64,000 nt of DNA from Shewanella sp. NFH-SH190041 (GTDB lineage Bacteria; Pseudomonadota; Gammaproteobacteria; Enterobacterales; Shewanellaceae). Under the pieces are notes generated by a model that saw only the letters and a program-made list of their open reading frames with translations, was not told the origin of the DNA and ran no database searches. Made by a program: the position numbers and the translations under genes. Location: NCBI RefSeq assembly GCF_024363255.1, contig NZ_AP026070.1:3720001-3784000 (forward strand), in the 5' to 3' direction. Position 1 is the stretch's first letter. Each line of letters opens with the position of its first letter. Below, in pieces: positions 55,010-64,000 of the stretch.

Positions 55010-55921
55010 ATGCCAGATTTGAACGGTATGATGCTGTTTGCCGCAGTGGTCAGGGCCAAAGGTTTCTCCCGCGCAGCCCGGGAAACCGGCCTGCCAAAAT
55101 CCACCATAAGTCGTAAAGTTGCCCAACTGGAAGAACAGCTGGGAGTCCGTCTGTTACAACGCAACACCCGCCACTTGAGCCTGACTCAAGTCGGGGCACT
55201 GTTTTTTCAGCACTGCGAAACGATCAGCAACGAGGTAGAGGCCGCCAAAGCGACGGTGGAGAACACCCATAATGATGTTTCCGGCTCCCTGCGTATTGCC
55301 ATTCCCGTTTCATTCAGCCAGGAAACCATCGCCAGCCTGTGTAGTGGCTTTATGCGTTTGTACCCTAACATTCAACTGGATGTTCAATTTACCGACAATG
55401 ATGTCGGTTTGGTGGGGGAAGGATACGACATTGCGATCAAATATGGACCCCTTCAGTCCTCCGACCTCGTCGCCAGACTGCTATTTGAACGTCAGCCAAT
55501 TCTGGTAGCAAGCCCGGGATACCTGAAAAGTAAAGGTACTCCGGCAACCCCTAAAGAACTGGCCGGACATCAGGGAATTCTGCTTGGCACCTCCCGCAGT
55601 GCGCCAATTTGGCCGCTGGGGAAGGGTAGCCGCAAGAGCATGGTGAACTTTCAGAAAAAGGTCCGGGTCAATAGTGCCGTTATGGTAAAACAGTTGGCGC
55701 TGGATGATTTCGGTATCGCCATGCTATCCAATGCCAGCTGTAAAAATGAAATAGCCAGTGGCTCACTGGTACCGATTTTACAGGAATGGCCCATTGAACC
55801 CTTTAAAGTGTACGGGGTTTACTCCAGTCGACGTCAACTGGCCACCAATATCAGTGTCTTTCTCGATTTCTTTACCAAACGCTTCAGTACCCAAGAAAGT
55901 ATGCAATCGCTGATGCTCTAA
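55010..55921 (+). CDS. LysR family regulator, divergent from the fused carboxylase
   Basis: 303-residue protein with an N-terminal winged helix (ARAKGF-type: VVRAKGFSRAARETGLPKST, then VAQLEEQLGVRLLQRNTRHL) and a C-terminal effector-binding domain (~90-300). It belongs to the large group of LysR regulators with the LYPNIQLDV pattern. Its start is 118 bases from the start of the divergent carboxylase gene, the usual layout for a LysR regulator and its target; control of the carboxylase is inferred. Confidence 0.9.
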   Translation: MPDLNGMMLFAAVVRAKGFSRAARETGLPKSTISRKVAQLEEQLGVRLLQRNTRHLSLTQVGALFFQHCETISNEVEAAKATVENTHNDVSGSLRIAIPVSFSQETIASLCSGFMRLYPNIQLDVQFTDNDVGLVGEGYDIAIKYGPLQSSDLVARLLFERQPILVASPGYLKSKGTPATPKELAGHQGILLGTSRSAPIWPLGKGSRKSMVNFQKKVRVNSAVMVKQLALDDFGIAMLSNASCKNEIASGSLVPILQEWPIEPFKVYGVYSSRRQLATNISVFLDFFTKRFSTQESMQSLML

Positions 55922-56384
55922 CCCAGCTAGCAATAGCTAATAACTACACTTGAACGCTGACCATTCAGTACCACCCAAGGGATATCACTGTCTCGTTCGC
56001 ATCGGCGCAGTATACCAAAATAACGCGGCGTATACCGACCTCTGGGTCACATTGCGCCGGGCTAATAATACCCGGCATGGTCGTTACCCTTCTATTGCCA
56101 GTCAATATTCAGTCCATAGCAACAGCTGAAGAGACTGATTTCTGCTAAGCGCAGCAGACAAAGCGAGTTCATCAGACGGTTTAGTCGTTCTCCGCGATGA
56201 TGTTATTTAGAACCATGACATCTGTAAGTTTGATAACGCTATAACACCACGAAAACCACAGACCACAACATTGCTAACTTTTCAACCGCCAACGGCTATT
56301 GCATACTTAGCCTTAACTTCTGCTTTTGCACCTTCTACACCAATGGATTGCACCGGCGCTGACCGGTACAGATAAGGACATATC
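55922..56384. other. Intergenic region before the pyroglutamyl-peptidase-like gene
   Basis: About 460 bases without a supported gene, tRNA or clear terminator. Nothing recognisable was seen. Confidence 0.45.
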
Positions 56385-57557
56385 ATGCTGCGCAATGTCT
56401 CCCGGCTTCTGCTTAGCCTGTCTCTACTGACAACACCTGTTTACGCTAACGCATCAACTGACAATGCCTATATTGATGTTGAACAACAGCGACTACCCAA
56501 GGCTCGAGAAACGATGCCTCAGATCACTGATCGCTATCAAAGCCTGACGAATAACTTTATTCCCCAATTTCAACGCACCGATAATGAACTGACATTGACG
56601 CAACTGGTTGCCCGTCAAGGGCAGCGACTGTGGCAACAAGCGGTCAGGGATGTCCAATCAGGCTCGCCTGATGACCGACCTCTGTACTGGGGGCGACTGG
56701 CGTTAAAACAGATGCTGCAGCATCAAACTCCCGGATTTACACCCGCGCAGTGGCAACGCAATATTTTGCTGAGCGCTGCCGAGAAAAATTCCCGTGGCAT
56801 TACCGATATCCGTTTTGATGCCGACAGCGACATTAAAATCCTGTTGACCGGGTTTGACCCTTTTCGACTCGATAAGCAAATTGATCAGAGTAATCCATCA
56901 GGGCTGATAGCATTAGCCTTGGACGGCTATACCTTTATGTCCGATAAACGCAAAGTGCAAATTGAAACGGTATTGATCCCGGTACGCTTTACCGATTTTG
57001 ATAACGGGCTGATTGAATCCTTACTGACTCCCTTTTATGTGCAGCAACAGGTAGATGCCATCATTACTGTTAGTATGGGACGGGACCATTTTCAGTTAGA
57101 ACGTTTTGCGGGCAAAAACCGCAGTGCCAATGCCCCGGATAACAACAAACGCTATTCTGGTGCCACCCCCAGCCACCCGACCGTACCACTCTTAGCCAAT
57201 ACCCCGCTGAGTGGTCCCGAATATTTGGAATTTTCCCTGCCCGCCAAAGCGATACTGTTTGCCCAAGGCCAGTGGCAAATCAGTGATAACCGTCAGGTGA
57301 CAACTCTGGAGCGGGGCGATTTTTCCGCCCCATCACTGTCGGCATTGCAAAATGTTACGGCCGTAACTGGCAGTGGCGGGGGGTATTTGTCCAACGAAAT
57401 AACCTATCGGGCACTACGACTGCGCGCACTATTAGATAGCCAAATTGCCACCGGGCACATACATACTCCAGCAATCAGTGGCTATGACCGCAACAAGCAA
57501 AACGCGATGTTGGAACAGATGCGGGCAATACTGCAAGCCACAGCCGCCATGCTCTGA
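56385..57557 (+). CDS. Exported pyroglutamyl peptidase I-like protein with Cys-to-Ser change
   Basis: 390 residues, far longer than cytosolic Pcp (~215), with a signal peptide (about 1-23, VYANA-ST) and an N-terminal ~140-residue extension. From ~150 the C15 fold begins (ILLTGFDPFRLDK-type start). The catalytic Glu is conserved (Glu239, FQLERFAG) and the His probably is (His360, HIHTPAI), but the nucleophile position in the YLCN motif is Ser336 (GGGYLSNEITYR, codon TCC). Either a serine replaces the cysteine nucleophile or the protein is inactive. An ATAAGGACATATC ribosome site precedes the ATG. Confidence 0.82.
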   Translation: MLRNVSRLLLSLSLLTTPVYANASTDNAYIDVEQQRLPKARETMPQITDRYQSLTNNFIPQFQRTDNELTLTQLVARQGQRLWQQAVRDVQSGSPDDRPLYWGRLALKQMLQHQTPGFTPAQWQRNILLSAAEKNSRGITDIRFDADSDIKILLTGFDPFRLDKQIDQSNPSGLIALALDGYTFMSDKRKVQIETVLIPVRFTDFDNGLIESLLTPFYVQQQVDAIITVSMGRDHFQLERFAGKNRSANAPDNNKRYSGATPSHPTVPLLANTPLSGPEYLEFSLPAKAILFAQGQWQISDNRQVTTLERGDFSAPSLSALQNVTAVTGSGGGYLSNEITYRALRLRALLDSQIATGHIHTPAISGYDRNKQNAMLEQMRAILQATAAML

Positions 57558-57705
57558 TCTGTACTCTCTAACAGACTAGCACTCACTGTATATTGGCTGA
57601 GTGCATCCGGGTGTTGTCGTTTAAAACAAGGTAAAGCCTGCTATCTCCGCTCAGGGCAAAAACAGGTATGATAGCGGGCTTAATTCAGTCATTAGAGATG
57701 GGGAT

Positions 57706-58290
57706 ATGGGCGGGGAAACAATAAGCAGTGGCGACGCAAAACCATGTCACGATAGACAAGCCCAGGAACACCCCTGCAGTAATGCAAGCCAGATAGTCCC
57801 AGATAATCAACTGCAAGCCCAATTATTATCCCGGGTTGAGCAGTGCTATAACCTGGCAGAGCATAAGCTGGCTCGGGCATTTCCACGGCCTGTTATCAGC
57901 TTCAAACTGCGGGGGAAAAGTGCTGGCACAGCCCATCTGCAGTTGAACAAACTCAGATTTAACCCTGTGTTACTTCGGGAAAACCCTTACGCATTTTTGA
58001 GCGATGTCGTCCCCCATGAGATCTGCCATTTACTCTGTTTCCAGCTATACGGACACCGGAATATCAAGCCCCATGGGCCACAATGGCAAGCCTTGATGCA
58101 ACAAATTTATGCTGTCACCCCTAAAGCGACGCATCAATTTAATACAGCATCGGTGCAAGGCCGCACCTTTCCCTATCAATGTGGCTGCGGCCGCGTTGAG
58201 CTGAGTGTTAGGCGACACAATAAAATTATCCGCCAACAAGCCAGTTATCATTGCCGGATCTGTCATCAGCCCTTAAAAGCGTACAGTTAG
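57706..58290 (+). CDS. sprT: SprT, putative zinc metallopeptidase
   Basis: 194-residue cytoplasmic protein. The HExxH zinc motif is HEICH (His104, Glu105, His108) followed by LLCFQLYGHR, and a C-terminal zinc ribbon has CGCG and CRICH. Both are features of SprT. The region ~40-190 covers the domain; the first ~35 residues are an extra polar stretch, so an internal start is possible. It is followed by endA, the usual Shewanella-type order. Confidence 0.9.
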   Translation: MGGETISSGDAKPCHDRQAQEHPCSNASQIVPDNQLQAQLLSRVEQCYNLAEHKLARAFPRPVISFKLRGKSAGTAHLQLNKLRFNPVLLRENPYAFLSDVVPHEICHLLCFQLYGHRNIKPHGPQWQALMQQIYAVTPKATHQFNTASVQGRTFPYQCGCGRVELSVRRHNKIIRQQASYHCRICHQPLKAYS

Positions 58291-58374
58291 CCAATGGTTG
58301 CAAGGCTGAAAAGCAATCCTTAAACTCCTGCGCAACTCCGTTAGAGAGTAACGTCACTCGTTTAGGGAAACATT

Positions 58375-59118
58375 TTGAAATCATCTATCTCAGGTGCTGC
58401 GATCCTGCTCGCTGCACTGCTGTTGAGTCCAATCGTGCAGGCATCACCCTCTCACCCAACCAGTTTTAGTCAAGCCAAACGCATTGCTCGGCAACTGTAT
58501 ACCCATGAACTGCCAGCCGTGAGTTTTTATTGCGGCTGTGATATTGATACCCACAATAAGAAATGGCGCCCGGAGCTAGGCAGCTGTGGTTACCATGTAC
58601 GTAAACAGGAAAAACGAGCCAACCGGGTCGAATGGGAACATATTGTGCCGGCTTGGGAATTTGGCCACCAGCTGCAATGCTGGCAACACGGCGGGCGCAA
58701 AAATTGTGGTAAAAACGATGCCGACTTCAGAAAAATGGAATCGGATTTACACAACTTAGTACCAGCCATCGGCGAAGTGAATGGTGACCGTAATAACTTC
58801 CGCTTTAGCCAGTGGAATGCCCGCTCGGGACAATATGGTCAGTGCACCATGGTGGTAGACTTTAAAGACAGAAAAGCCGAGCCGCCAGTGCGAGCCCGAG
58901 GTGCGATTGCCCGCACCTATATGTACATGCAAAAAACTTATGGGCTGAAAATTGCGTCCAGCCAGTTAAAATTGTTCCGCGCTTGGGATAAAACCTATCC
59001 GGTAACGGCACAGGAATGTCGTCGTGATAACGCTGTGGCAAAAGCCCAGGGGAATCACAATCCTTTTGTACAATCCCAGTGCCAGGCGCATCATATTAAA
59101 GGTCAACTGGCAGATTAA
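58375..59118 (+). CDS. endA: EndA, endonuclease I
   Basis: 247-residue exported DNase with a signal peptide (about 1-22, ending IVQA-SPS). The catalytic region is [16 protein letters not shown] and [22 protein letters not shown], typical of endonuclease I, and eight or so cysteines (YCGCD, CGYH, CWQH, NCGK, QCTM, ECRR, QC) fit disulfide bonding in the periplasm. The start is a TTG at 58375 with AGGGAAA upstream; no ATG fits the signal peptide. It is followed by rsmE after 11 bases. Confidence 0.93.
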   Translation: MKSSISGAAILLAALLLSPIVQASPSHPTSFSQAKRIARQLYTHELPAVSFYCGCDIDTHNKKWRPELGSCGYHVRKQEKRANRVEWEHIVPAWEFGHQLQCWQHGGRKNCGKNDADFRKMESDLHNLVPAIGEVNGDRNNFRFSQWNARSGQYGQCTMVVDFKDRKAEPPVRARGAIARTYMYMQKTYGLKIASSQLKLFRAWDKTYPVTAQECRRDNAVAKAQGNHNPFVQSQCQAHHIKGQLAD

Positions 59119-59129
59119 GGTGACAAAAC

Positions 59130-59861
59130 ATGAGAGTTCCACGTATTTATCAACCCTCACCACTGGCTACACAGCAAACGCTGGCGCTGGATGACGATGG
59201 TGCGGCCCATATCGGCCGAGTACTTCGTATGGGGGAAGGTGAACAAATCTGCCTGTTTAATGGCGATGGCAATGACTATCTTGCCGAAATCACCAGTGCC
59301 GGTAAAAAATCGGTGACGGTGACGTTACTGTCTTGCCAAGCCAATCCCAGCGAATCACCGCTCAACCTGCACCTAGGTCAAGTGATTAGCCGTGGCGATC
59401 GGATGGATTTTACCATCCAAAAATCCGTTGAGCTGGGAGTGAACACCATTACCCCGCTGTTCTCTGAACGCTGTGGCGTCAAACTCAATGGTGAGCGACT
59501 GGAGAAAAAAATCCAGCAATGGCAGAAAATTGCTATTAGCGCCTGTGAGCAGTGTGGCCGCAGTGTTGTGCCACAAATCCGCCCAGCAATGGACCTGCAA
59601 GACTGGTGCGCTGAGCCCTCCGCTGCGCTGAAATTAAATTTACATCCTAGAGCAGCCTTTGGCATTAACGGACTAGGGCAAGAACATAAGCGAATCCGCC
59701 TGTTAATCGGCCCTGAAGGTGGTTTATCTGCCAATGAAATTGCCATGACAGAAAATTATCATTTCACCGATGTACTGTTAGGCCCCCGCGTGTTAAGAAC
59801 AGAAACAGCCTCCCTGACTGCCATCACGGCGCTACAACTGCACCTTGGCGATCTGGGCTAA
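59130..59861 (+). CDS. rsmE: RsmE, 16S rRNA m3U1498 methyltransferase
   Basis: 243-residue SPOUT methyltransferase that methylates N3 of U1498 in 16S rRNA. The N-terminal PUA-like part has [21 protein letters not shown]; the knot region shows [28 protein letters not shown] and [17 protein letters not shown], all RsmE features. It sits between endA and gshB, the typical gammaproteobacterial order. Confidence 0.95.
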   Translation: MRVPRIYQPSPLATQQTLALDDDGAAHIGRVLRMGEGEQICLFNGDGNDYLAEITSAGKKSVTVTLLSCQANPSESPLNLHLGQVISRGDRMDFTIQKSVELGVNTITPLFSERCGVKLNGERLEKKIQQWQKIAISACEQCGRSVVPQIRPAMDLQDWCAEPSAALKLNLHPRAAFGINGLGQEHKRIRLLIGPEGGLSANEIAMTENYHFTDVLLGPRVLRTETASLTAITALQLHLGDLG

Positions 59862-59911
59862 CCGGACAAACCGGTCGGCATTCCGCCGGCCGGTCAGTAA
59901 AGGACAGAAAA

Positions 59912-60862
59912 ATGATCAAACTCGGTATCGTGATGGATCCCATCGCGGACATTAATATCAAAAAAGATTCCAGCTTTGCCATGCTGCTGGCCGCCCAATC
60001 CCGTGGTTATCAGCTGTTTTATATGGAAATGAAAGATCTGGCACTGATTGATGGCACCGCCATGGCGAGTATGCGGCCATTAACTGTGCAGCAAGATGCC
60101 AGTAACTGGTTCACCTTGGAAGATGCGCAGGATAAGCCTCTGGCCGATCTTGATGTCATCTTAATGCGCAAAGACCCGCCATTTGATACCGAATATATTT
60201 ATGCCACCTACATGTTAGAGCGGGCTGAAGAGCAAGGCACTCTCATCGTTAATAAGCCCCAGAGCTTACGCGATGCCAACGAAAAACTCTTTACCGCTTG
60301 GTTTGCCCAATTTACCCCTAAGACACTAGTGACTCGGGATGCCCAGCGGATCAAAGATTTTCACCAAGCCGAACACGACATAATCTTAAAACCCCTCGAT
60401 GGTATGGGCGGTAGCTCTATTTTCCGCGTGCAGCAACAGGACCCGAACCTAGGGGTAATTATTGAAACCCTCACGCAACACGGCACCCAATACGCTATGG
60501 TGCAGAAATTTATTCCACAGATCACCGATGGCGACAAACGGATTCTGGTGATTGATGGTGAGCCTGTGCCATACTGCCTTGCCCGTATTCCCGCCAAGGG
60601 TGAAACCCGGGGCAATTTGGCTGCAGGCGGCAGTGGCGTAGCAAGACCGCTGTCAGAGTCAGACTGGCACATTGCCAATGCCATCGGGCCTGAGTTAAAA
60701 AAACGCGGGCTGATCTTTGTTGGCCTGGATGTGATCGGTGACAAGCTCACTGAAATCAATGTGACCAGCCCGACCTGTATCAAAGAAATTGAAGCTGCGT
60801 TTGACGTGGATATTACCGGCAGGCTGATGGATGCCATTGAACGCCGAATAACAACAAAATAA
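59912..60862 (+). CDS. gshB: GshB, glutathione synthetase
   Basis: 316-residue ATP-grasp enzyme joining gamma-glutamylcysteine and glycine to make glutathione. LGIVMDPIADINIKKDSSFAM, MRKDPPFDTEYIYATYMLE, LKPLDGMGGSSIFRV and INVTSPTCIKEIE match GshB closely. Length matches E. coli (316). A ribosome site AAAGGACAG precedes the start. The phosphatase gene follows 27 bases downstream. Confidence 0.96.
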   Translation: MIKLGIVMDPIADINIKKDSSFAMLLAAQSRGYQLFYMEMKDLALIDGTAMASMRPLTVQQDASNWFTLEDAQDKPLADLDVILMRKDPPFDTEYIYATYMLERAEEQGTLIVNKPQSLRDANEKLFTAWFAQFTPKTLVTRDAQRIKDFHQAEHDIILKPLDGMGGSSIFRVQQQDPNLGVIIETLTQHGTQYAMVQKFIPQITDGDKRILVIDGEPVPYCLARIPAKGETRGNLAAGGSGVARPLSESDWHIANAIGPELKKRGLIFVGLDVIGDKLTEINVTSPTCIKEIEAAFDVDITGRLMDAIERRITTK

Positions 60863-60889
60863 TAAACACTGCAACACAGGGAAAGTAAT

Positions 60890-62203
60890 ATGCTGTACGC
60901 TACCACGCTAAAGCTGATGGCCTGCGCCATTGGTTTTAGCGCGTTTACACTCACTGCCCAAGCACAAGGGCTACCAGAGGTTCCTGCCAAACCGAAAAAC
61001 ATCATTATTATGATTGGGGATGGTATGGGACCAGCCTATACCTCTGCATACCGGCTTTATAAAGATGATCCGGATACTGAAGAAGTTGAAGAAACAGTCT
61101 TTAACCGCCTGTTAGTCGGCAGTGCCAGTACCTTCCCAGCTCGAGAAAGTGGCTATATTACCGACAGTGCCGCGGCGGCTACGGCACTATCATCGGGTAT
61201 TAAAACCTATAATGGCGCTATTGGCGTCGATCTTAAACATCAACCCGTTCCGACTTTGTTAGAACGCGCCCATCGCGCCGGATTAGCTACCGGCGTAACC
61301 GTGACGTCTCAGGTAAATCATGCTACTCCTGCGGCGTTTCTCAGCCACAATATCAGCCGTAAACATTATGATGAATTAGCCCAAAGTTATCTTGATACCG
61401 GAGCCAGTGTCATTCTCGGCGGCGGACAACGTTATTTCCCCCCTGGCTTGCGTGAACAATTTGCCAAGCAGAATTATCAAGTCGTCACCGACATGGCGGC
61501 ACTTAATAATATCAACCAAGGCAAAGTACTGGGGCTATTTGCTGATGTGCAACTGCCGTGGGCAATTGATGAACCTGAAGAAAACCGACTTAGTCAACTA
61601 ACCACTAAGGCGCTGACATTACTCTCCCAATCCAAGCAAGGATTTGTACTGTTAGTGGAAGGCAGCTTGATTGATTGGGCCGGTCATAGCAATGATATTG
61701 CCGTTGCCATGGGTGAGATGGATGAATTTGCCAATACCATTGAAGTGGCTGAGCAATTTGTCCGCCAACATCCGGATACTCTGATGGTGGTCACCGCTGA
61801 TCATAATACCGGTGGACTGAGCATTGGTCGGGATGGTCACTATGGCTGGCACCCCAGCGTATTACACCAGATGACCGCATCACCCGATACCATTGCCGCT
61901 AAGGCCATTGCTACCGATGACTGGCAAGCCATTGTTGCTAAGGGACTAGGGTTTACCCCGACCGCACCTCAGTATCAACGGCTGACGACAGCCCGGATGC
62001 AGGGGCAAGACACGCTAGCTGATGCACTAAAGCATTTGATTGATAAAAAAAGCAATACCGGCTGGACCACCTCCGGGCATACAGGTATTGATGTGCAGGT
62101 GTTTGCAGCAGGTCCTGCGGCGGAATTATTTAACGGCCATCAGGATAATACTGATATTGCCAACAAGCTTATCAGCCTGCTGCCAGCAGAAAAAAAGTCA
62201 TAA
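60890..62203 (+). CDS. Alkaline phosphatase, exported
   Basis: 437-residue periplasmic metallophosphatase with a signal peptide (about 1-25, LTAQA-QGLP). The metal-binding MIGDGMGPAYTSAY start, the catalytic serine in TDSAAAATALSSG, VVTADHNTGGL, and HTGIDVQVFAAGPAAE with its His ligand are all present, so the active site looks complete. No Pho box was found in the short gap upstream; it may be read from the gshB promoter. Confidence 0.93.
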   Translation: MLYATTLKLMACAIGFSAFTLTAQAQGLPEVPAKPKNIIIMIGDGMGPAYTSAYRLYKDDPDTEEVEETVFNRLLVGSASTFPARESGYITDSAAAATALSSGIKTYNGAIGVDLKHQPVPTLLERAHRAGLATGVTVTSQVNHATPAAFLSHNISRKHYDELAQSYLDTGASVILGGGQRYFPPGLREQFAKQNYQVVTDMAALNNINQGKVLGLFADVQLPWAIDEPEENRLSQLTTKALTLLSQSKQGFVLLVEGSLIDWAGHSNDIAVAMGEMDEFANTIEVAEQFVRQHPDTLMVVTADHNTGGLSIGRDGHYGWHPSVLHQMTASPDTIAAKAIATDDWQAIVAKGLGFTPTAPQYQRLTTARMQGQDTLADALKHLIDKKSNTGWTTSGHTGIDVQVFAAGPAAELFNGHQDNTDIANKLISLLPAEKKS

Positions 62204-62231
62204 GCAATTTAGTCCCATGACATTAGCAAAA

Positions 62232-62256
62232 CAGGCAGCCTTATGACTGCCTGGTT
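62232..62256. terminator. Hairpin between the phosphatase and GGDEF-EAL genes
   Basis: CAGGCAG / CTGCCTG, 7 bp stem with an 8-base loop between two convergent genes. T tracts are short on both strands (GTTTGC on +, TTTTGC on -). Confidence 0.65.
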
Positions 62257-62292
62257 TGCTATCAATATTGCTGCAGCAAGGAAAATCCGCTA

Positions 62293-63999
62293 TCAGCCCA
62301 ATTTGCCCATCTGTTGATAATTTTCAGCTTTAGGCCAAATTCGGGAAAAATGCGGGCTAGTCAAGGTGCGCATGACCTGCTCTTCACTGATCGGGCGGGA
62401 ATACAAATATCCCTGCCCTAACTCACAGCCAGCCTCTCGCATAAAGTCCTCCTGAGCATCGGTTTCAATCCCCTCCGCTACCACTTCACGTTCAAGGTTA
62501 TGGGCTAGCTCAATCACAGTTGTCACAATATGGGTATCGACACCGTTATCCAATACGCCTTGGGTAAAGCAGCGGTCGATTTTCAGTACATCAAAAGGCA
62601 ACTGTTTTAAATAGCTAAGGGATGAGTAACCGGTACCAAAATCATCAATGGCGATCCGCACGCCCAGTTGCTTCAGCTCTGCCATCACTGTCATCGCCAT
62701 ATCTACCTGCTCAATCACGCTTTCTTCCGTGACCTCCAGCAGTAGGCTTTCTGGTCTAACCGGATATTTATCCAACAACTCAACAATATAGGCTTTCAGC
62801 CCCGGCGCCAGATAATGTTTGGCCGACAAATTCACGGCCAGATACAAATCATTGCCACCCGCCTGCTGTAACCGGGTCAGTAACTCCATCCCCTGTTTCA
62901 ACACATAATTGCCTACGGCAATTATGGCATCAGAATGCTCAATATCCGGGATAAAGTCTCCCGGCATAATCAAGCCTCGCTGAGGGTGAAACCAGCGGAT
63001 CAGGGCTTCAAAGCCGCGTAGTTCGCCCTTAGTCATATCAATAATCGGCTGCAGATACAGGGATAATTGATTATCCGTGATGGCCTCGCCAATATCTTGC
63101 TCAATCATCATCCGGTTATGGGCTTGGTGTAGCATCTCATAGCTGAACACCCGGTAATTACTGCGACCGGCACTCTTGGCTTGATACATGGCTAACTCGG
63201 CATGTTTAACCAATTCATCCGCGTCCATCGCTGGGTCACGGCAAAAGGCAATGCCAATACTGGTCGTGATTATGAGTTTGTGGCTTTTGAGCATAATAGG
63301 CTGCTGCAACGCGGCAAAAATCTTATGGATCACCCGGGGGATCTCCTGCTCCTGCTCAATCCCCCGTAGTAAAATTAAAAATTCATCCCCACCCTGACGA
63401 AATACCGTATCCATAGAACGGACGCTATCGCCCAGTCGCGTGGCTACAATTTTCAGCAGTTCATCCCCTTCATTATGCCCAAGGGTATCGTTAATGCGGC
63501 GAAACTCATCCAGATCAAGGAACATCAATGCGACCTGTTCATGTAAGCGGCCAACGCAGGCAATCGCTTTATTTAATTCATGGGTGAGCATGGGCTTATT
63601 CGGCAGGCCAGTAAGCATATCCAGCATCGCCAGCCGCTCTAGCTCCTGGGTGTGACTGACGACCTCTTGTTGCAGATGCTCGAGCTTATCGGTCACATCC
63701 AGCGTTGCCATATCAACATTATCGACCTCATCAACAATACTGCCTTTAACTCTAGGCGTCGCTCGCTTAACACCGTTGAAGTCTGCCTGAGCGAGTAAGG
63801 GTAATATTCTGGCATGGCGCTCCAAACGCATAATCGGGGACCAGGCCAGCAATACTACCGCAGCCCCCACCAACAGCAGGGCGCTGAGCAATATTCCCAG
63901 CATATTGCGCTGAAAAGCAGACAGCGCTTGATACCAAAGTGATACGTCACTCATCACCACCAATACTGGCCCTGAGGGATTGGCAATATCCAATGGATA
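62293..63999 (-). CDS. GGDEF-EAL protein, N-terminally partial (cyclic-di-GMP enzyme)
   Basis: The frame is open to the window edge at 64000, so the gene starts outside; at least 568 residues are visible. A TTG at 63993 gives no plausible N-terminus. The visible start is the end of a periplasmic sensor domain, a membrane segment (~25-50) and a linker; then a GGDEF domain with intact RQGGDEF and an I-site RSMD five residues before it; then an EAL domain with FEALIRW, NLSAK, LEVTEES, DDFGTGYSSLSYLK and EGIET. All residues for both diguanylate cyclase and phosphodiesterase activity are present; the net output cannot be told. Confidence 0.9.
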   Translation of the reverse strand, partial: YPLDIANPSGPVLVVMSDVSLWYQALSAFQRNMLGILLSALLLVGAAVVLLAWSPIMRLERHARILPLLAQADFNGVKRATPRVKGSIVDEVDNVDMATLDVTDKLEHLQQEVVSHTQELERLAMLDMLTGLPNKPMLTHELNKAIACVGRLHEQVALMFLDLDEFRRINDTLGHNEGDELLKIVATRLGDSVRSMDTVFRQGGDEFLILLRGIEQEQEIPRVIHKIFAALQQPIMLKSHKLIITTSIGIAFCRDPAMDADELVKHAELAMYQAKSAGRSNYRVFSYEMLHQAHNRMMIEQDIGEAITDNQLSLYLQPIIDMTKGELRGFEALIRWFHPQRGLIMPGDFIPDIEHSDAIIAVGNYVLKQGMELLTRLQQAGGNDLYLAVNLSAKHYLAPGLKAYIVELLDKYPVRPESLLLEVTEESVIEQVDMAMTVMAELKQLGVRIAIDDFGTGYSSLSYLKQLPFDVLKIDRCFTQGVLDNGVDTHIVTTVIELAHNLEREVVAEGIETDAQEDFMREAGCELGQGYLYSRPISEEQVMRTLTSPHFSRIWPKAENYQQMGKLG

Positions 64000-64000
64000 A

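Noticed and set aside
55922..56384. tRNA or other RNA gene in the long gap
   Set aside because: No cloverleaf-like arms, GTTCRANNC box or CCA end was seen.
60361..61005. 214-codon minus-strand frame opposite gshB and the phosphatase start
   Set aside because: Antisense to two well-supported genes.

Overview
The window is a 64 kb stretch of a gammaproteobacterial chromosome. The content points to Shewanella or a very close relative. It carries the crp neighbourhood in the order yheV/yheS/TIGR02444/yheT/yheU/prkB/crp. It also has a NapC-less periplasmic nitrate reductase operon (napDAGHB, the arrangement called nap-beta in Shewanella), a second elongation factor G gene, a fused giant acyl-CoA carboxylase, and an eleven-heme cytochrome. 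No rRNA, tRNA, CRISPR array or prophage was seen. Most of the window is ordinary, densely packed chromosome; the accessory character is concentrated in about 33.8-39.7 kb and in several copies of a small transposable repeat.

Layout. 1-9.3 kb: DUF2999 and DUF3297 small proteins, the MFS transporter tsgA, an S9 peptidase, a DUF4920 protein followed by a decayed PepSY-type membrane gene, a YccS/YhfK-type FUSC membrane protein whose stop codon sits in a nine-copy GATGCTA tandem repeat, an AraC-type regulator and a YbhB/PEBP protein. 9.4-12.2 kb: the lytic transglycosylase mltC, yjjX, a small exported helical protein and yheV. 12.3-21.3 kb: yheS, a TIGR02444 protein, a GMC oxidoreductase with its Tat-exported partner, yheT-yheU, prkB, a Sel1-repeat protein and crp. 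21.3-27.2 kb: a PepSY protein and two-component pair, a CsgD-like LuxR regulator, serA and ygfZ. 27.3-29.3 kb: a Na+/alanine-glycine symporter behind a tandem glycine riboswitch, with a good CRP site upstream. 29.3-33.8 kb: an AttEFGH-type ABC exporter operon.

33.8-39.3 kb is AT-rich: two paralogous MSHA-type pilins, an eleven-CXXCH membrane-anchored cytochrome c, and a third, divergent pilin. 39.7-46.0 kb: the nap-beta operon with an FNR/EtrA-like box upstream, an unannotated-looking 55-residue gene, and a LysR regulator whose stop codon is contributed by a transposable repeat. 46.3-55.9 kb: a second fusA, a UspE-like protein, two tandem repeat elements, the 1518-residue carboxylase and its divergent LysR regulator. 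56.4-62.2 kb: a pyroglutamyl-peptidase-like protein lacking the catalytic Cys, then sprT, endA, rsmE, gshB and an alkaline phosphatase. The window ends inside a GGDEF-EAL protein read on the minus strand.

How the genes fit together. The respiratory part (napDAGHB, cytochrome, FNR-like site, crp) fits an organism that respires alternative electron acceptors under Crp/Fnr-type control. With no napC present, quinol electrons must come from NapGH or from a tetraheme quinol dehydrogenase encoded elsewhere (CymA in Shewanella). The most noteworthy structures are a roughly 265 bp MITE-like element with CTAG targets (four copies, two fused head to tail), the pilin-cytochrome cluster, the lipobox on NapB, and the Cys-to-Ser pyroglutamyl peptidase homologue.
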